Shown here one piece after another: positions 44,568 through 53,808 of a stretch of 64,000 bases of DNA. This DNA is from CAVOXO01 sp963700425 (lineage in GTDB: Bacteria > Actinomycetota > Acidimicrobiia > Acidimicrobiales > Microtrichaceae). How positions within the stretch are numbered: position 1 is the first letter of the stretch; every line of letters starts with the position of its first letter. Position numbers and translations under genes: made by a program. Where the stretch lies: contig CAVOXO010000001.1 in NCBI GenBank assembly GCA_963700425.1, forward strand, positions 1,935,352 through 1,999,351, written 5' to 3'. A model generated the notes under the pieces. The model made no database searches and was not told the origin of the DNA. It saw only the letters and a list, made by a program, of their open reading frames with translations.

Positions 44568-45968
44568 TCAGCGGCGACGGCCGAACCGCCGGGCCTGGGC
44601 CTCGTCGTCTCCCAGGAGGAACGCCGACATCGCGTCGTCGGCGTCGTCGCCTTCCTCCGAATTCACCGCTGCGTCGAGATCCCGGAGGTACCGGTCCTGA
44701 CTGAGGCCACCGAATGACCCCGTCGGAGGCTCAGGCTCCATGCCGACCACCTGGAACGCAGGGACTCCGCCGACGGGTTCCGCCGCCCCGTGTGCGGGAT
44801 CCGGCGTCTCCGATTCGAACTGCTCGGTGGGCGAGAAGGTGGAGGCCACCGCGGCGGGAGCATCCTCCTGGGGAGCACCCGGCATGGGGGGCGCAGGCTG
44901 AGAGAGAGCCGTCGTCGCCCCGCCCTCGTCCACCACCGCCGACCACGAACCGGGTGCCCAGGGTTCGGCACCGGGACGACTGCCCGGTTCACCGACGGCC
45001 TGGGGCGTCTCGGCGAACAGACGCCCGCTGGACGCCTCGCTGGGTGGCTCCTGATCGAAGGGGCTGCGCGGCGGGTCGAACGCTCCCGAGTCGCCCGGAG
45101 GCGGCGGAGCGTCGGGTGGCGGCGGGAAACCTGCCGTCGCAGGGTCGTGCACCGGCGGAGCCTCGGCGTGGAACTCCGCGGGAGCGCCCTCCGGCTCGAA
45201 CGGCGACCTCTCGACGCCCTCCGCAGCGAGTGCGGTGTCCGCACCATCGTGGGGGGAGGCGTCCTCCAGGGGAGCACCGGCCTCGTGACCGGTGGTGTCC
45301 ACGATGGGCGACATGGGGGTCATGTCGATGTCGAGCGGAGCGCGTTGATGGAGCAGCTCAGGATTGGCGAGCATGTCGGTGATGGCCGTCGACACCGCGG
45401 TGAGGGCAGCTCGATACTCCTCGACCCGCGCCTCGAGCGATTCGACGTCGGCCGCGGCACCGTTCCGGCGTTGCTGGAGCGCCTCGATGTCCATGGCGAG
45501 TTCGTCGTGACGGTTTCCGAATTCGGACTCTGCCCGGATCCGGGCATCTGCCACCAGCTGCTCGGCCTCCTGGCGGGCCGCATCGACGATCCGAGTCCCT
45601 TCGGCACGCGCCGATTCGACCGTGTCGTTCGATTCGGCCTGGGCGGCGTCGACCAGGGCGGAGGCCGCTTCACGCGCATCGGCGATCGCTGCGTCGCCTG
45701 TTCGCTTGGCCAGCATCAAGGTCCGGGTGGCCTCGGCGGCTTCCTGTTCCTCGGTCAGCGCGGCCGGCGGCGGTGGCGGGGCTGCAGCGGCGGCTGCCGC
45801 GGCCTGCTCGGCCTGCTCGGCGCGCTGGGTCGCCGATGCGAGAGCGTTGTTCAACGCGACGATCTTGCCCCCGACCTGCTCGAGGAACTTGTTGACCTCT
45901 TCGGGGTCGTATCCGCGGAACTTCTCGGGAAAGTCGATCGTCTCGATCAGCTCTGGAGTCACGTCCAT
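44568..45968 (-). CDS. DivIVA-domain protein (Wag31-like)
   Basis: A 466-aa coiled-coil protein. The N-terminus LIETIDFPEKFRGYDPEEVNKFLEQV is the DivIVA membrane-binding signature; residues about 35-200 are coiled coil interrupted by an Ala8/Pro5 stretch; 210-430 is a Pro/Glu-rich disordered region; and the end is acidic with EGDDADDAMSAFL. In actinobacteria DivIVA organises polar growth and division. Much longer than Wag31 (about 260 aa). Located two genes below sepF in the division block. Confidence 0.88.
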   Translation of the reverse strand: MDVTPELIETIDFPEKFRGYDPEEVNKFLEQVGGKIVALNNALASATQRAEQAEQAAAAAAAAPPPPPAALTEEQEAAEATRTLMLAKRTGDAAIADAREAASALVDAAQAESNDTVESARAEGTRIVDAARQEAEQLVADARIRAESEFGNRHDELAMDIEALQQRRNGAAADVESLEARVEEYRAALTAVSTAITDMLANPELLHQRAPLDIDMTPMSPIVDTTGHEAGAPLEDASPHDGADTALAAEGVERSPFEPEGAPAEFHAEAPPVHDPATAGFPPPPDAPPPPGDSGAFDPPRSPFDQEPPSEASSGRLFAETPQAVGEPGSRPGAEPWAPGSWSAVVDEGGATTALSQPAPPMPGAPQEDAPAAVASTFSPTEQFESETPDPAHGAAEPVGGVPAFQVVGMEPEPPTGSFGGLSQDRYLRDLDAAVNSEEGDDADDAMSAFLLGDDEAQARRFGRRR

Positions 45969-46066
45969 CGGATCAGCCTATCCACGTGCAGTGGAATTGG
46001 GACGTACACCCGCGTCATTCTTCGACGGATCGCGACGGCACGACTCTGTGGCGCGGCCGGTGGTGC

Positions 46067-46661
46067 TCAGGCGTCGGAACCCGACGCAACATCGTCGTCG
46101 AACGAGCGACGATCGTCGGCGGCGATCTCCACATCAGCAGGGGTGAGGAGGTAGACGTGGGATGCGACCCGCTCGACGGTTCCACCGAGGCCGTAGGCCA
46201 CACCGCTGGAGAAGTCGAGTAGACGGCGGGCGACGTCGCGCTCGAGCCCCGTCAGGTTGATGATGACCGGCTGATTGCTCTTGAAGAGGTCTCCGACCTC
46301 CTGGGCGTCATTGAACGACGACGGTGACACGGTGTGCGGCTTGGCCGGAGCCGGGGACGCGTTCGGAATGGCCCTGACGGTCGAGCGAGGCGCCATGCGC
46401 TCCGCCTGGGATTCTGCGGGATACACGCGCGGCCTCGGCGTTCCGGTCGAGCCCATGACCTTCACCCCTGCCGCGATCGGAGGGTTCGTGATCGGCCACG
46501 CCTTCGCGGTCGCTCACCGGCCGGAGCGGCGATACTGCGGGTCGACTGGCTTCGTCGGTCACGTCGACGACGACGTCGTCGTCGTAGTCGTCGTAGTCGT
46601 CGTAGTCGTCCTGCGGACCCAGTCCCAGCCACGACATCGCGGTCTCGAGCATCCCAGCCAT
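46067..46661 (-). CDS. sepF: SepF cell division protein, frame broken near 46501
   Basis: SepF anchors FtsZ to the membrane and links filaments; in ftsA-less actinobacteria it is the main membrane tether. The N-terminus MAGMLETAMSWLGLG is an amphipathic membrane anchor, followed by an acidic DDYDDYDDYDDD linker, then KVMGSTGTPRPRVYPA, and the SepF core FNDAQEVGDLFKSNQPVIIN and SGVAYGLGGTVERVASHVYLLTP. One extra G at about 46501 joins the two frames; corrected length 197 aa. GGAGG lies 5 nt before the ATG. Confidence 0.92.
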
Positions 46662-46766
46662 CCCATCCTCCGGTGAAGCGTGGTGACGTGTCACGCGCGA
46701 CTGCACCGCACGCGTCAAACAGAGTGACACGAATCCGGCCCAGACTCCAGACCGACGGCCGGTTCG

Positions 46767-47453
46767 TCAGGTTCCGCGCTCACCGAAGAGCGCAGAGCCG
46801 ACCCTGATCATCGTCGATCCTTCGGCGATGGCGATCTCCAGGTCGGCAGTCATCCCCATCGAGACGACGGCCAGCCCCTCGGCGTCGGCCAGGCCCCGAA
46901 GACCCCTGAAGCACTCGGCAACGACCCGATCGGGACCGATCGGAGCAACTCCCATCACCCCTGCGACGTCGAGTCCGGCACGACGCGCCTGCTCGATCAA
47001 CGACGGAGCCCCCGCGACATCGACGCCGGATCTCTGTGGCTCGCCACTGAGGTTCACCTCGACGAGCACGCTCACATCGGGCATCCGTTTCGCCAGCTCC
47101 TTGACCAGCGACGGTCGATCGACGCTCTGGACGCAGTCGACGTGGCCGACGAGCTTGCGGACCTTGTTGGTCTGGAGGTGCCCGACGAAATGCCAACGGG
47201 CGTCCGGAACGGCGATCGCCTTTCGGACCGCCTCGTCGGCGTAGTTCTCGCCGAGCTCATCGAATCCCACCGCCAGCGCGGCGGCGGCGACCTCGGGCGG
47301 GTGGGTCTTCGTGACGGCCACGATGCGCAGCCCGCCGCGACCGACGTCGCCCCCGGCTCGGGCGATTCGATCCAACAGCTCTGCCCGAGACGCCTCGATG
47401 CGCGTCAGGAGGTCCGGATCCGGCGTCGCGCCCAGCGGTGTGGCGTCGCTCAT
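46767..47453 (-). CDS. yggS: PLP homeostasis protein (YggS/PipY family)
   Basis: A 228-aa cytosolic single-domain PLP-binding protein that buffers pyridoxal phosphate. Signatures: IVAVTKTHP with the PLP lysine, LGENYADEA, WHFVGHLQTNKVRKL, SVDRPSLV and the SMGMTADLEIAIAEGSTMIRVG phosphate loop. It lies between pgeF and sepF, the standard actinobacterial order, and overlaps pgeF (ATGA). Confidence 0.94.
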   Translation of the reverse strand: MSDATPLGATPDPDLLTRIEASRAELLDRIARAGGDVGRGGLRIVAVTKTHPPEVAAAALAVGFDELGENYADEAVRKAIAVPDARWHFVGHLQTNKVRKLVGHVDCVQSVDRPSLVKELAKRMPDVSVLVEVNLSGEPQRSGVDVAGAPSLIEQARRAGLDVAGVMGVAPIGPDRVVAECFRGLRGLADAEGLAVVSMGMTADLEIAIAEGSTMIRVGSALFGERGT

Positions 47454-48157
47454 GGGCGTTCGATCCAGATCACCGAGGCCTGACGGCCACTGTCCGCACG
47501 CGCCCTCCACGAGAAGAAGCGCGGTGAGCCCTCGATCGTCTCGTTCGCGGTGCACGCCGGCTCGATGTCGATCTCATCGACCCCCGCGGCCCGGAGAGCC
47601 GCGGTCGTGGCTGCTCGGGTGTCGAATGCCGGTCGCCCCGCACCGGTCGCGGCAACGACCTCAGGGCCGAATCGCAGCGCCATCGTGGTCAGTTCGGCGG
47701 GCGCGAACTCATATGCCGCCGCCGAGATCGTCGGACCCACGAACGCCCGGTCGACGCGGGCCCCCATGGCCTCCATGGCGGCCACCGTGGCCTCGACGAC
47801 ACCGTCATAGAGGCCACGCCACCCCCCATGGGCGGCTCCGATGACCGCTCGACCGTCGTGTTCGCCCACCAGCAGCACCGGAACGCAGTCAGCGGTGTGG
47901 ACGGCCAGCACCGCGCCGGGAACTCCGGTCACCGCCGCGTCGGCCTCGGCGCCGGCGCCGCCGCCGACCCGATCGACCTCGATGACCTCCGCTCCGTGCA
48001 CCTGACGGAGCCACGTCCACGGCCGATCGACGATCGCGGACCGTCGAACGACGAGTCCCTGGGGCTCTGCATCGATACCCAGGTCGCCGTCGAGTCGATC
48101 ACCGAAGCGGATCTCGACGCGGTCTCCGCCGACATCGACGCTCCGCTCGGTGAGCAC
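47450..48157 (-). CDS. pgeF: Purine nucleoside/peptidoglycan-editing laccase-domain protein
   Basis: The DUF152/PgeF family binds a metal and has been linked to purine nucleoside phosphorolysis and removal of misplaced residues in peptidoglycan precursors. The 235-aa protein has LRQVHGAEV, the HTADCVPVLL Cys/His site and AAHGGWRGLYDGVV. GTG 48157 begins 5 nt after the ftsZ stop, so translation is probably coupled to ftsZ. Confidence 0.9.
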   Translation of the reverse strand: MLTERSVDVGGDRVEIRFGDRLDGDLGIDAEPQGLVVRRSAIVDRPWTWLRQVHGAEVIEVDRVGGGAGAEADAAVTGVPGAVLAVHTADCVPVLLVGEHDGRAVIGAAHGGWRGLYDGVVEATVAAMEAMGARVDRAFVGPTISAAAYEFAPAELTTMALRFGPEVVAATGAGRPAFDTRAATTAALRAAGVDEIDIEPACTANETIEGSPRFFSWRARADSGRQASVIWIERP

Positions 48158-48161
48158 CCGC

Positions 48162-49268
48162 CTACTTGAGGAAGCTGGGGACGTCGAAATCGTCGTCGTC
48201 GTCCGCGAGAGGATCCTCACCGTCGTCGGCGAACACGTCGGCGACATCGAGGTCGTCGTCACGGCCGTGATTGCGCCGCGCTGCCGTCTCGGTCCCGGTG
48301 GCGGGGCTTCGCCCGTCCTCCCAACGCTCGAAACCGGCCGCGATCACGGTCACCCTGACCTCATCGCCCATCTCGTCGTCGATCGTCGTTCCGAAGATGA
48401 TGTTGGCTTCGGGGTGGGCGACCTCATGGACCACCGTGGCGGCCTCGTTGACCTCGAAGAGGGTGAGGTCGGATCCGCCACAGATGTTGAGCAGGATGCC
48501 ACGGGCACCGTCGATGGCCGACTCCAGGAGCGGGGAACTGATGGCCTGACGCGACGCTGCCACGGCGCGACCCTCGCCACTGCTGAACCCGACGCCCAGG
48601 AGAGCCGTGCCGGCCTCGGTCATGATCATCTTCACGTCGGCGAAGTCGGTGTTGATGAGTCCCGGGGTCGTGATGAGGTCGGTGATGCCCTGGACACCCT
48701 GGAGGAGAACCTCATCGGCCATCTTGAAGGCATTGAGGACCGAGGTCTTGTCGTTGGCGACCGACAGGAGTCGGTCGTTGGGGATCACGATCTGGGTGTC
48801 GACCCGGTCCTTGAGGGTCGAGATGCCCTGATCGGCCTGGACGGAGCGGCGGCGTCCTTCGAAGAGGAAGGGGCGCGTGACCACGGCGATGGTGAGAGCG
48901 CCCACCGTCTTGGCGATCTCCGCGATCACGGGTGCGCCACCGGTGCCGGTGCCTCCACCCTCACCGGCGGTGATGAACACCATGTCGGAGCCCTTGAGGA
49001 CCTCTTCGATCTCAGGCCTGTGATCGTCGGCGGCCTGGCGACCGACGTCGGGGTCCGAGCCGGCGCCGAGTCCCCTCGTCACCTCCCGCCCGATGTCGAG
49101 CTTGACGTCCGCGTCGCTCATCAGCAGAGCCTGGGCGTCGGTGTTGATGGCGATGAACTCCACGCCCTTGAGCCCGGCATCGATCATCCGGTTGACGGCG
49201 TTGCAGCCGCCGCCGCCTATGCCAACCACCTTGATGACGGCAAGATAGTTCTGGGGATTGTGGGACAT
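48162..49268 (-). CDS. ftsZ: Cell division protein FtsZ
   Basis: FtsZ is the tubulin-like GTPase of the Z ring. The 368-aa protein has VVGIGGGGCNAVNRM, the GTP signature AGEGGGTGTGGAP, RPFLFEGRRR, the catalytic T7 loop NTDFADVKMIM, and the conserved C-terminal peptide DDFDVPSFLK that binds SepF and FtsW. ATG 49268. A 140-bp upstream gap with repeats suggests its own promoter besides dcw readthrough. Confidence 0.97.
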   Translation of the reverse strand: MSHNPQNYLAVIKVVGIGGGGCNAVNRMIDAGLKGVEFIAINTDAQALLMSDADVKLDIGREVTRGLGAGSDPDVGRQAADDHRPEIEEVLKGSDMVFITAGEGGGTGTGGAPVIAEIAKTVGALTIAVVTRPFLFEGRRRSVQADQGISTLKDRVDTQIVIPNDRLLSVANDKTSVLNAFKMADEVLLQGVQGITDLITTPGLINTDFADVKMIMTEAGTALLGVGFSSGEGRAVAASRQAISSPLLESAIDGARGILLNICGGSDLTLFEVNEAATVVHEVAHPEANIIFGTTIDDEMGDEVRVTVIAAGFERWEDGRSPATGTETAARRNHGRDDDLDVADVFADDGEDPLADDDDDFDVPSFLK

Positions 49269-49330
49269 TGAGTGGAAGACCTCCGTTCACGGCCGGTCGA
49301 GTGGCCGTGTCGCTCTGGGCAGTGTTGGAT

Positions 49331-49387
49331 GTGAACCTACGTCCGGCGTCCTGGGTGAACCTGAGGTGACGGTTCATCCTAGGTGAA
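49331..49387 (-). promoter_or_regulatory. Repeat-rich promoter region of ftsZ
   Basis: On the plus strand GTGAACCT occurs at 49331-49338 and 49355-49362 (24 bp apart), followed by the imperfect palindrome TTCATCCTAGGTGAA (49373-49387). On the minus strand TAGGAT and TAGGTT fit -10 hexamers within these repeats. A regulator binding the GTGAA half-site is plausible. Confidence 0.4.
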
Positions 49388-49408
49388 GTCTCGCGCGAGG
49401 GTCGAGTG

Positions 49409-50356
49409 TCACTCCGAGGACGTGGGAGCGACGCCTGTCGGATCGTCGTCGCCACTCGCCTCGGTCGGAGACGGGGCGACCGCTTCGTCGTCGCCGACAT
49501 CGGGAGCGGGCGCAGGAGTGGGCGCGGGGTCGGGCACCGTTCGGTCGCAGAACGGCACCCGGGTGATCCGCGCCGCGAACGGGTCGGTCACGTCGAGCCG
49601 ACAGAGACCGTCGAGGTCGACACGACCGTCGAGGAGCGTGACGATCGCGGTGAACTTCTCCCTGGCCTGGTCGGGCGGGCCGAAGACGATTTCACGGTCC
49701 TCGCCGATGTCGAGGCGGAGTTCACCGAGGTCGTCGAGGCTCATCGACAACAGCCGGATGCGCACCATGTTGGGCACCGCCGAGGCGACGGCGATGACGG
49801 CAGCGAGGTTGTCGGCTTCCCTCGCGCCCGGCCCGACGTCGCTCAGCAGATCGACGTGGAGGTCCCATATCCCGAAGGTCGGGGGAGGGTCGGCGTCGTC
49901 GATGACGACGCCGTCGGCGGCCACCAACTTCGATCCTTCCGCACCGACCAGACGCAGGCCGGGAACCCGGTCGGTGATCCTGAACTCGATGGTTCCGGGC
50001 CATCGGCGCCGGACCGTCACCCGAGCCACCGCCACATCGGCGGCGAGCCGCTCGGTGAGCTCTGCGGAATCGACGGTCACCATGGCATCGCCGGGACGGA
50101 CGTCGGCGATCGACATGACGTCGCTCTCGCTCAACGCGTCGGAGCCGATGACCTCGATCCGATCGACGTCGAGAACCGGACTGAAGAGCGAGGCGACGCA
50201 GACCGCCACGAGGGCCGCGACGCTCAGGACCGCGGCGACGACGTGCCGGCGGCGGCGCCCGTGGTCCTCGTCGACCTGCTGGCGGCGCTCGGCGATGCGG
50301 GGGTCGATCAACTCGTGCAGCGTCCTCCGGGTGGGGGTGGCGGTGGCATCGGTCAC
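49409..50356 (-). CDS. ftsQ: Divisome protein FtsQ
   Basis: FtsQ links FtsL/FtsI to the divisome. The 315-aa bitopic protein has a basic cytoplasmic start, one membrane helix HVVAAVLSVAALVAVCVASLF at about residue 40, a POTRA domain (VDRIEVIGSDALSESDVM), then the beta domain, and a disordered Pro/Asp tail. GTG 50356 overlaps murB (GTGA). Confidence 0.92.
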   Translation of the reverse strand: MTDATATPTRRTLHELIDPRIAERRQQVDEDHGRRRRHVVAAVLSVAALVAVCVASLFSPVLDVDRIEVIGSDALSESDVMSIADVRPGDAMVTVDSAELTERLAADVAVARVTVRRRWPGTIEFRITDRVPGLRLVGAEGSKLVAADGVVIDDADPPPTFGIWDLHVDLLSDVGPGAREADNLAAVIAVASAVPNMVRIRLLSMSLDDLGELRLDIGEDREIVFGPPDQAREKFTAIVTLLDGRVDLDGLCRLDVTDPFAARITRVPFCDRTVPDPAPTPAPAPDVGDDEAVAPSPTEASGDDDPTGVAPTSSE

Positions 50357-51315
50357 GTCGACACTCCCGCGGATCTCCGCACCGACGCGTCGACCCCCAG
50401 CGTCCGGGTCTCGGCCACCAGGTCCACGCCATGAACCCTCTTCACCTCGGACCGGACGCGCGTCATCAGGTCCAACACATCGGTTGCGGTTGCGCCCGGT
50501 CGGACCTGGATGAAGTTCGCATGCTTGTCCGAGACGGTCGCACCACCGATGCTCCAGCCCTTGAGACCGGCGGTCTCGATGAGGCGGCCGGCCGAATCGC
50601 CGGGTGGGTTCGTGAACACCGACCCGGCGTTGGCACCACCGGGTTGATGGTCCCGACGCCACGCGACGATGTCCTTGAGTCGACGGGCGCCCTCGGGGTC
50701 TCCCGAACGGAGTCGCAGCGTCGCGGAGACCACGACCTGATGAGGTCCGATGGCCGACGACCGATAGGAGAGGTCGAGGTCCGACGCGGTCATCATCACA
50801 TCCTGACCCGTGTCGAGATCGACGACGCGGACCTCCACGATGCTCTCCGACATGTCGGACCCGTGCCCCCCCGCATTCATGGCGACCGCTCCGCCGATCG
50901 ACCCGGGAACACCGACGGCCCACTCGAAACCCGTCAGCCCCAGAGCCACCGTCCGCCGTGCCACCACCGGAAGCAGGGCGCCCCCTTCCGCCGTGACCAG
51001 GTCGCCCTCGACCCCCACGTCCGCCACGCCGTCGCCCATCACGAGCACGACGCCGTCGAACCCGGCGTCGGCGACCAGCAGATTCGACCCGTTTCCCATG
51101 ACCGCGACGGGCATCGGCGAGTCGGCCCGGATCTCTCCGACCGCGATCACGTCCTCGGCCGAACGGACCTCGATCAACGCGGCGACGGGGCCGCCCACCC
51201 GGTAGGTGGTGCGTGGTCCGAGACTCTCGCCGAAGCGGGCGTCCAGGCCCGCGGCGACGATCCGGTCGATCCAAGGTGGGCCGTCGGGTGTCGGCCGGTC
51301 CGTCGGCACGCTCAT
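50353..51315 (-). CDS. murB: UDP-N-acetylenolpyruvoylglucosamine reductase
   Basis: MurB reduces the enolpyruvyl group to UDP-MurNAc using FAD and NADPH. The 320-aa protein has TTYRVGGPVA, VMGNGSNLLVAD, GVPGSIGGAVAMNAGGHG, GSVFTNPPGDSAGRLIE and SDKHANFI. Start ATG 51315 overlaps the murC stop (ATGA). Confidence 0.95.
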   Translation of the reverse strand: MSVPTDRPTPDGPPWIDRIVAAGLDARFGESLGPRTTYRVGGPVAALIEVRSAEDVIAVGEIRADSPMPVAVMGNGSNLLVADAGFDGVVLVMGDGVADVGVEGDLVTAEGGALLPVVARRTVALGLTGFEWAVGVPGSIGGAVAMNAGGHGSDMSESIVEVRVVDLDTGQDVMMTASDLDLSYRSSAIGPHQVVVSATLRLRSGDPEGARRLKDIVAWRRDHQPGGANAGSVFTNPPGDSAGRLIETAGLKGWSIGGATVSDKHANFIQVRPGATATDVLDLMTRVRSEVKRVHGVDLVAETRTLGVDASVRRSAGVST

Positions 51316-52708
51316 CCCCCGCGTCGGCGCAGCGCGGCGATGACGTCATCGGCGAGAGTCGTGAGGTCACCCGCCCCCATGGTCACGCAGAGGTCGCCGT
51401 CGACGAGCAGTTCGGTGAGGAGCGAAACCTGGTCGTGTCGGGTCGGAGCCCACCAGACCTCGGGGGCGTCGTCGGCCCGGGCGATCGCGTCGTAGACGAG
51501 TCGCCCGTCGATACCGGCGATCGGGTCCTCCCCCGCCGCGTAGACCTCCGTCACCACGACGACATCGGCGGCGTCGAACGCGGTCGCATACGTCGCGGTG
51601 ATGCTCGGCGGTGCGGGAGTACCGGTGCGGCTGGAAGACCGCCACGACCCGTTCGGGCCCGCTCTGTCGGGCCGCACCGAGAACGGCCCTCACCTCGGTG
51701 GGCAGGTGGGCGTAGTCGTCGACGAAGCTCACCCCGGCGACCCGACCGCGCGATTCGTAGCGGCGCCCCACTCCCCGATAGGCGGCGATGCCGGGCGCGG
51801 TCCCGGCGATGTCGATGCCGATCTCCGCGGCGAGGACCACCGCGGCGCTGGCATTGAGCACCAGATGCTCCCCGGGACTCGGCACCCAGAGGCGATGGGG
51901 CTCGCCGTGCCACCGAACGGTCCACGACGTGCCGGTGGACTCCGCGACGACGTCGGTGATCGGTACGTCGGCTCCCTCGGAGATCCCGTAGGTGACGACC
52001 CGGTCCGACCCCGGGTCGAGACCGGACAGCGACCGGATCATCCCCACAGATGACCGCCGGGCCGTCGGTGTCGGCCACGAAGCGGTCGAAGGCGTCGACG
52101 AGGGCGTCGAACGATCCGTGATGATCGAGATGATCCGCTTCGATGTTGGTCACGATGCAGCCCCGCCTCGGGGGCGCGAGGAACGTCGAGTCGCTCTCGT
52201 CCGCCTCGAGTACGAACCAGTCGCCGTCGGTCCAGCGCGAGCCCGACTCGAACGGAGCGACCACTCCCCCGATGATGAAGCCGGGGTCCAACCCTGCGGC
52301 GTCCAGCGCGACGGCGAGGAGCGCCGCGGTCGTCGTCTTGCCGTGTGTCCCCGACACCGAAAGGGTCGATCGCAGCGCGCCGATCGCAGCCAGCAGATCG
52401 AAACGATGGTGGACCGCCAGTCCTCGTCGGCGTGCCTCGACCAGCTCGGGGTTGTCATCACGCACCGCGGTGGAGACGCCGACGATCTCGGCGTCTCCGA
52501 GATGTGAGGGGTCGTGACCCACGTTCACCGTCACCCCTGAGGCCGCGAGTCGACCCAGCACCGCCGAGTCGACCGCATCGGATCCGCTGACCCGGTGGCC
52601 GAGCGCGACGAGGACCGAGGCGATCGCCGACATCCCGGCGCCGCCGATGCCGAGCAGATGGATGCGACGCCCACCGCCTCCGAGATCCAGGACCGGCCGG
52701 GGCGTCAC
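51312..52708 (-). CDS. murC: UDP-N-acetylmuramate-alanine ligase, frame broken near 52032 and 51620
   Basis: MurC adds L-Ala to UDP-MurNAc. It reads LLGIGGAGMSAIA, SGTHGKTTTAALL (P-loop) and NIEADHLDHHG, then changes frame at about 52032 (one extra C) to PGEHLVLNASAAV, AYRGVGRRYE and FQPHRYSRT, then again at about 51620 (one extra G) to TATYATAFDAADVVVVTEVY and the end. Corrected length 464 aa. GTG 52708 overlaps murG (GTGA). Confidence 0.92.
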
Positions 52709-53808
52709 CGGGAGTACCTGTCGATCAGATCGGCGATGACCGAGGCGGCGTCGGGCCGGCCGACGCCGCGGCCCGCGGTGGCCATACGGTGCCGCAGGGA
52801 GGGGTCGTCGACGATCGGGCCGAGTACCTCCTCGAGCCGGTCGACGTCGAGGTCCGCGTCGTCGACGAGAACTGCGGCACCGGCGTTCACCAGCGCCGCT
52901 GCGTTGGCTCGTTGATGGTCTCGGGGAGCCTGGGGAAAGGGCACGAGGACGGCGGCGACGCCGACGACCCCGAGTTCGGCGACCGTGGTACCGCCCGCCC
53001 GGCAGACGACGACGTCGGCCGCGGCGAGCAGGTCCGCCATCCGCTCTTCGTAGCGGACCGACCCGTATCTCAGCCCGCCGGTCGGGAGTTGGGGCGGAGC
53101 CAGGACTCCGTGATCGCGGGCGCCCACGACGTGATGGATGACGATGTCGGAGCGGTCGCCCCACCGCTCGGCCAGTCCCACGACCGCGCCGTTGATCCGG
53201 CCGGCGCCCAGCGAGCCCGCGAAGACCCCCACCACCACCGCCTCGTGTGGCATCCCGAGGCGGTCCCTTGCCGGGGCCCGATCGCGGTCGACGTCGATCG
53301 CCGCGATCTCCGGGCGGACCGGGTTGCCGCAGACGACAGCTCGTGGCAGCCCGGTCCCGTCCACCGGGACGGCGCTGGCCTTGGCGAAACGTGCGACCAG
53401 GCGGTTGGCGGCACCCGCCGAGGCGTTCTGCTCGGCGACGACCAGGGGGACCCGCCACATGACCGCGGCGACCGACGCGGCGACCGACGCATATCCGCCC
53501 AGGGTCAACACGACGCGGGGACGACGCCGACCGAACCGGATGATCGACGCGACGATCCCCCCGATGAGGCCGAGCACGGCACCGACATTGGCGAAGGTCA
53601 GCCGCCGTTGCACTCCCCGACCACCCAGTGCGACCAGTTCGAAGCGGGCAGGGGGCACCAGATCGATCTCGAGGCCACGTGCCGAGCCGAACCAGACGAT
53701 GTCGGTGCGGGGAACGCCCCGAGACACCAATTCCTCGGCGACGGCCATCCCGGGCAGAACGTGTCCGGCGGTGCCTCCACCGGCGATCACCACCGGTCGG
53801 CGGGTCAT
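52705..53808 (-). CDS. murG: UDP-GlcNAc transferase MurG (lipid II synthesis)
   Basis: MurG transfers GlcNAc to lipid I at the inner face of the membrane. The 367-aa GT-B enzyme has AGGGTAGHVLPGMAVAEEL, LTLGGYASVAA, VAEQNASAGAANRLVARFA, VFAGSLGAGRINGAV (donor glycine loop, G-rich), VVCRAGGTTVAELGVVGVAA and PFPQAPRDHQRANA. ATG 53808 overlaps ftsW (ATGA). Confidence 0.95.
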   Translation of the reverse strand: MTRRPVVIAGGGTAGHVLPGMAVAEELVSRGVPRTDIVWFGSARGLEIDLVPPARFELVALGGRGVQRRLTFANVGAVLGLIGGIVASIIRFGRRRPRVVLTLGGYASVAASVAAVMWRVPLVVAEQNASAGAANRLVARFAKASAVPVDGTGLPRAVVCGNPVRPEIAAIDVDRDRAPARDRLGMPHEAVVVGVFAGSLGAGRINGAVVGLAERWGDRSDIVIHHVVGARDHGVLAPPQLPTGGLRYGSVRYEERMADLLAAADVVVCRAGGTTVAELGVVGVAAVLVPFPQAPRDHQRANAAALVNAGAAVLVDDADLDVDRLEEVLGPIVDDPSLRHRMATAGRGVGRPDAASVIADLIDRYSR

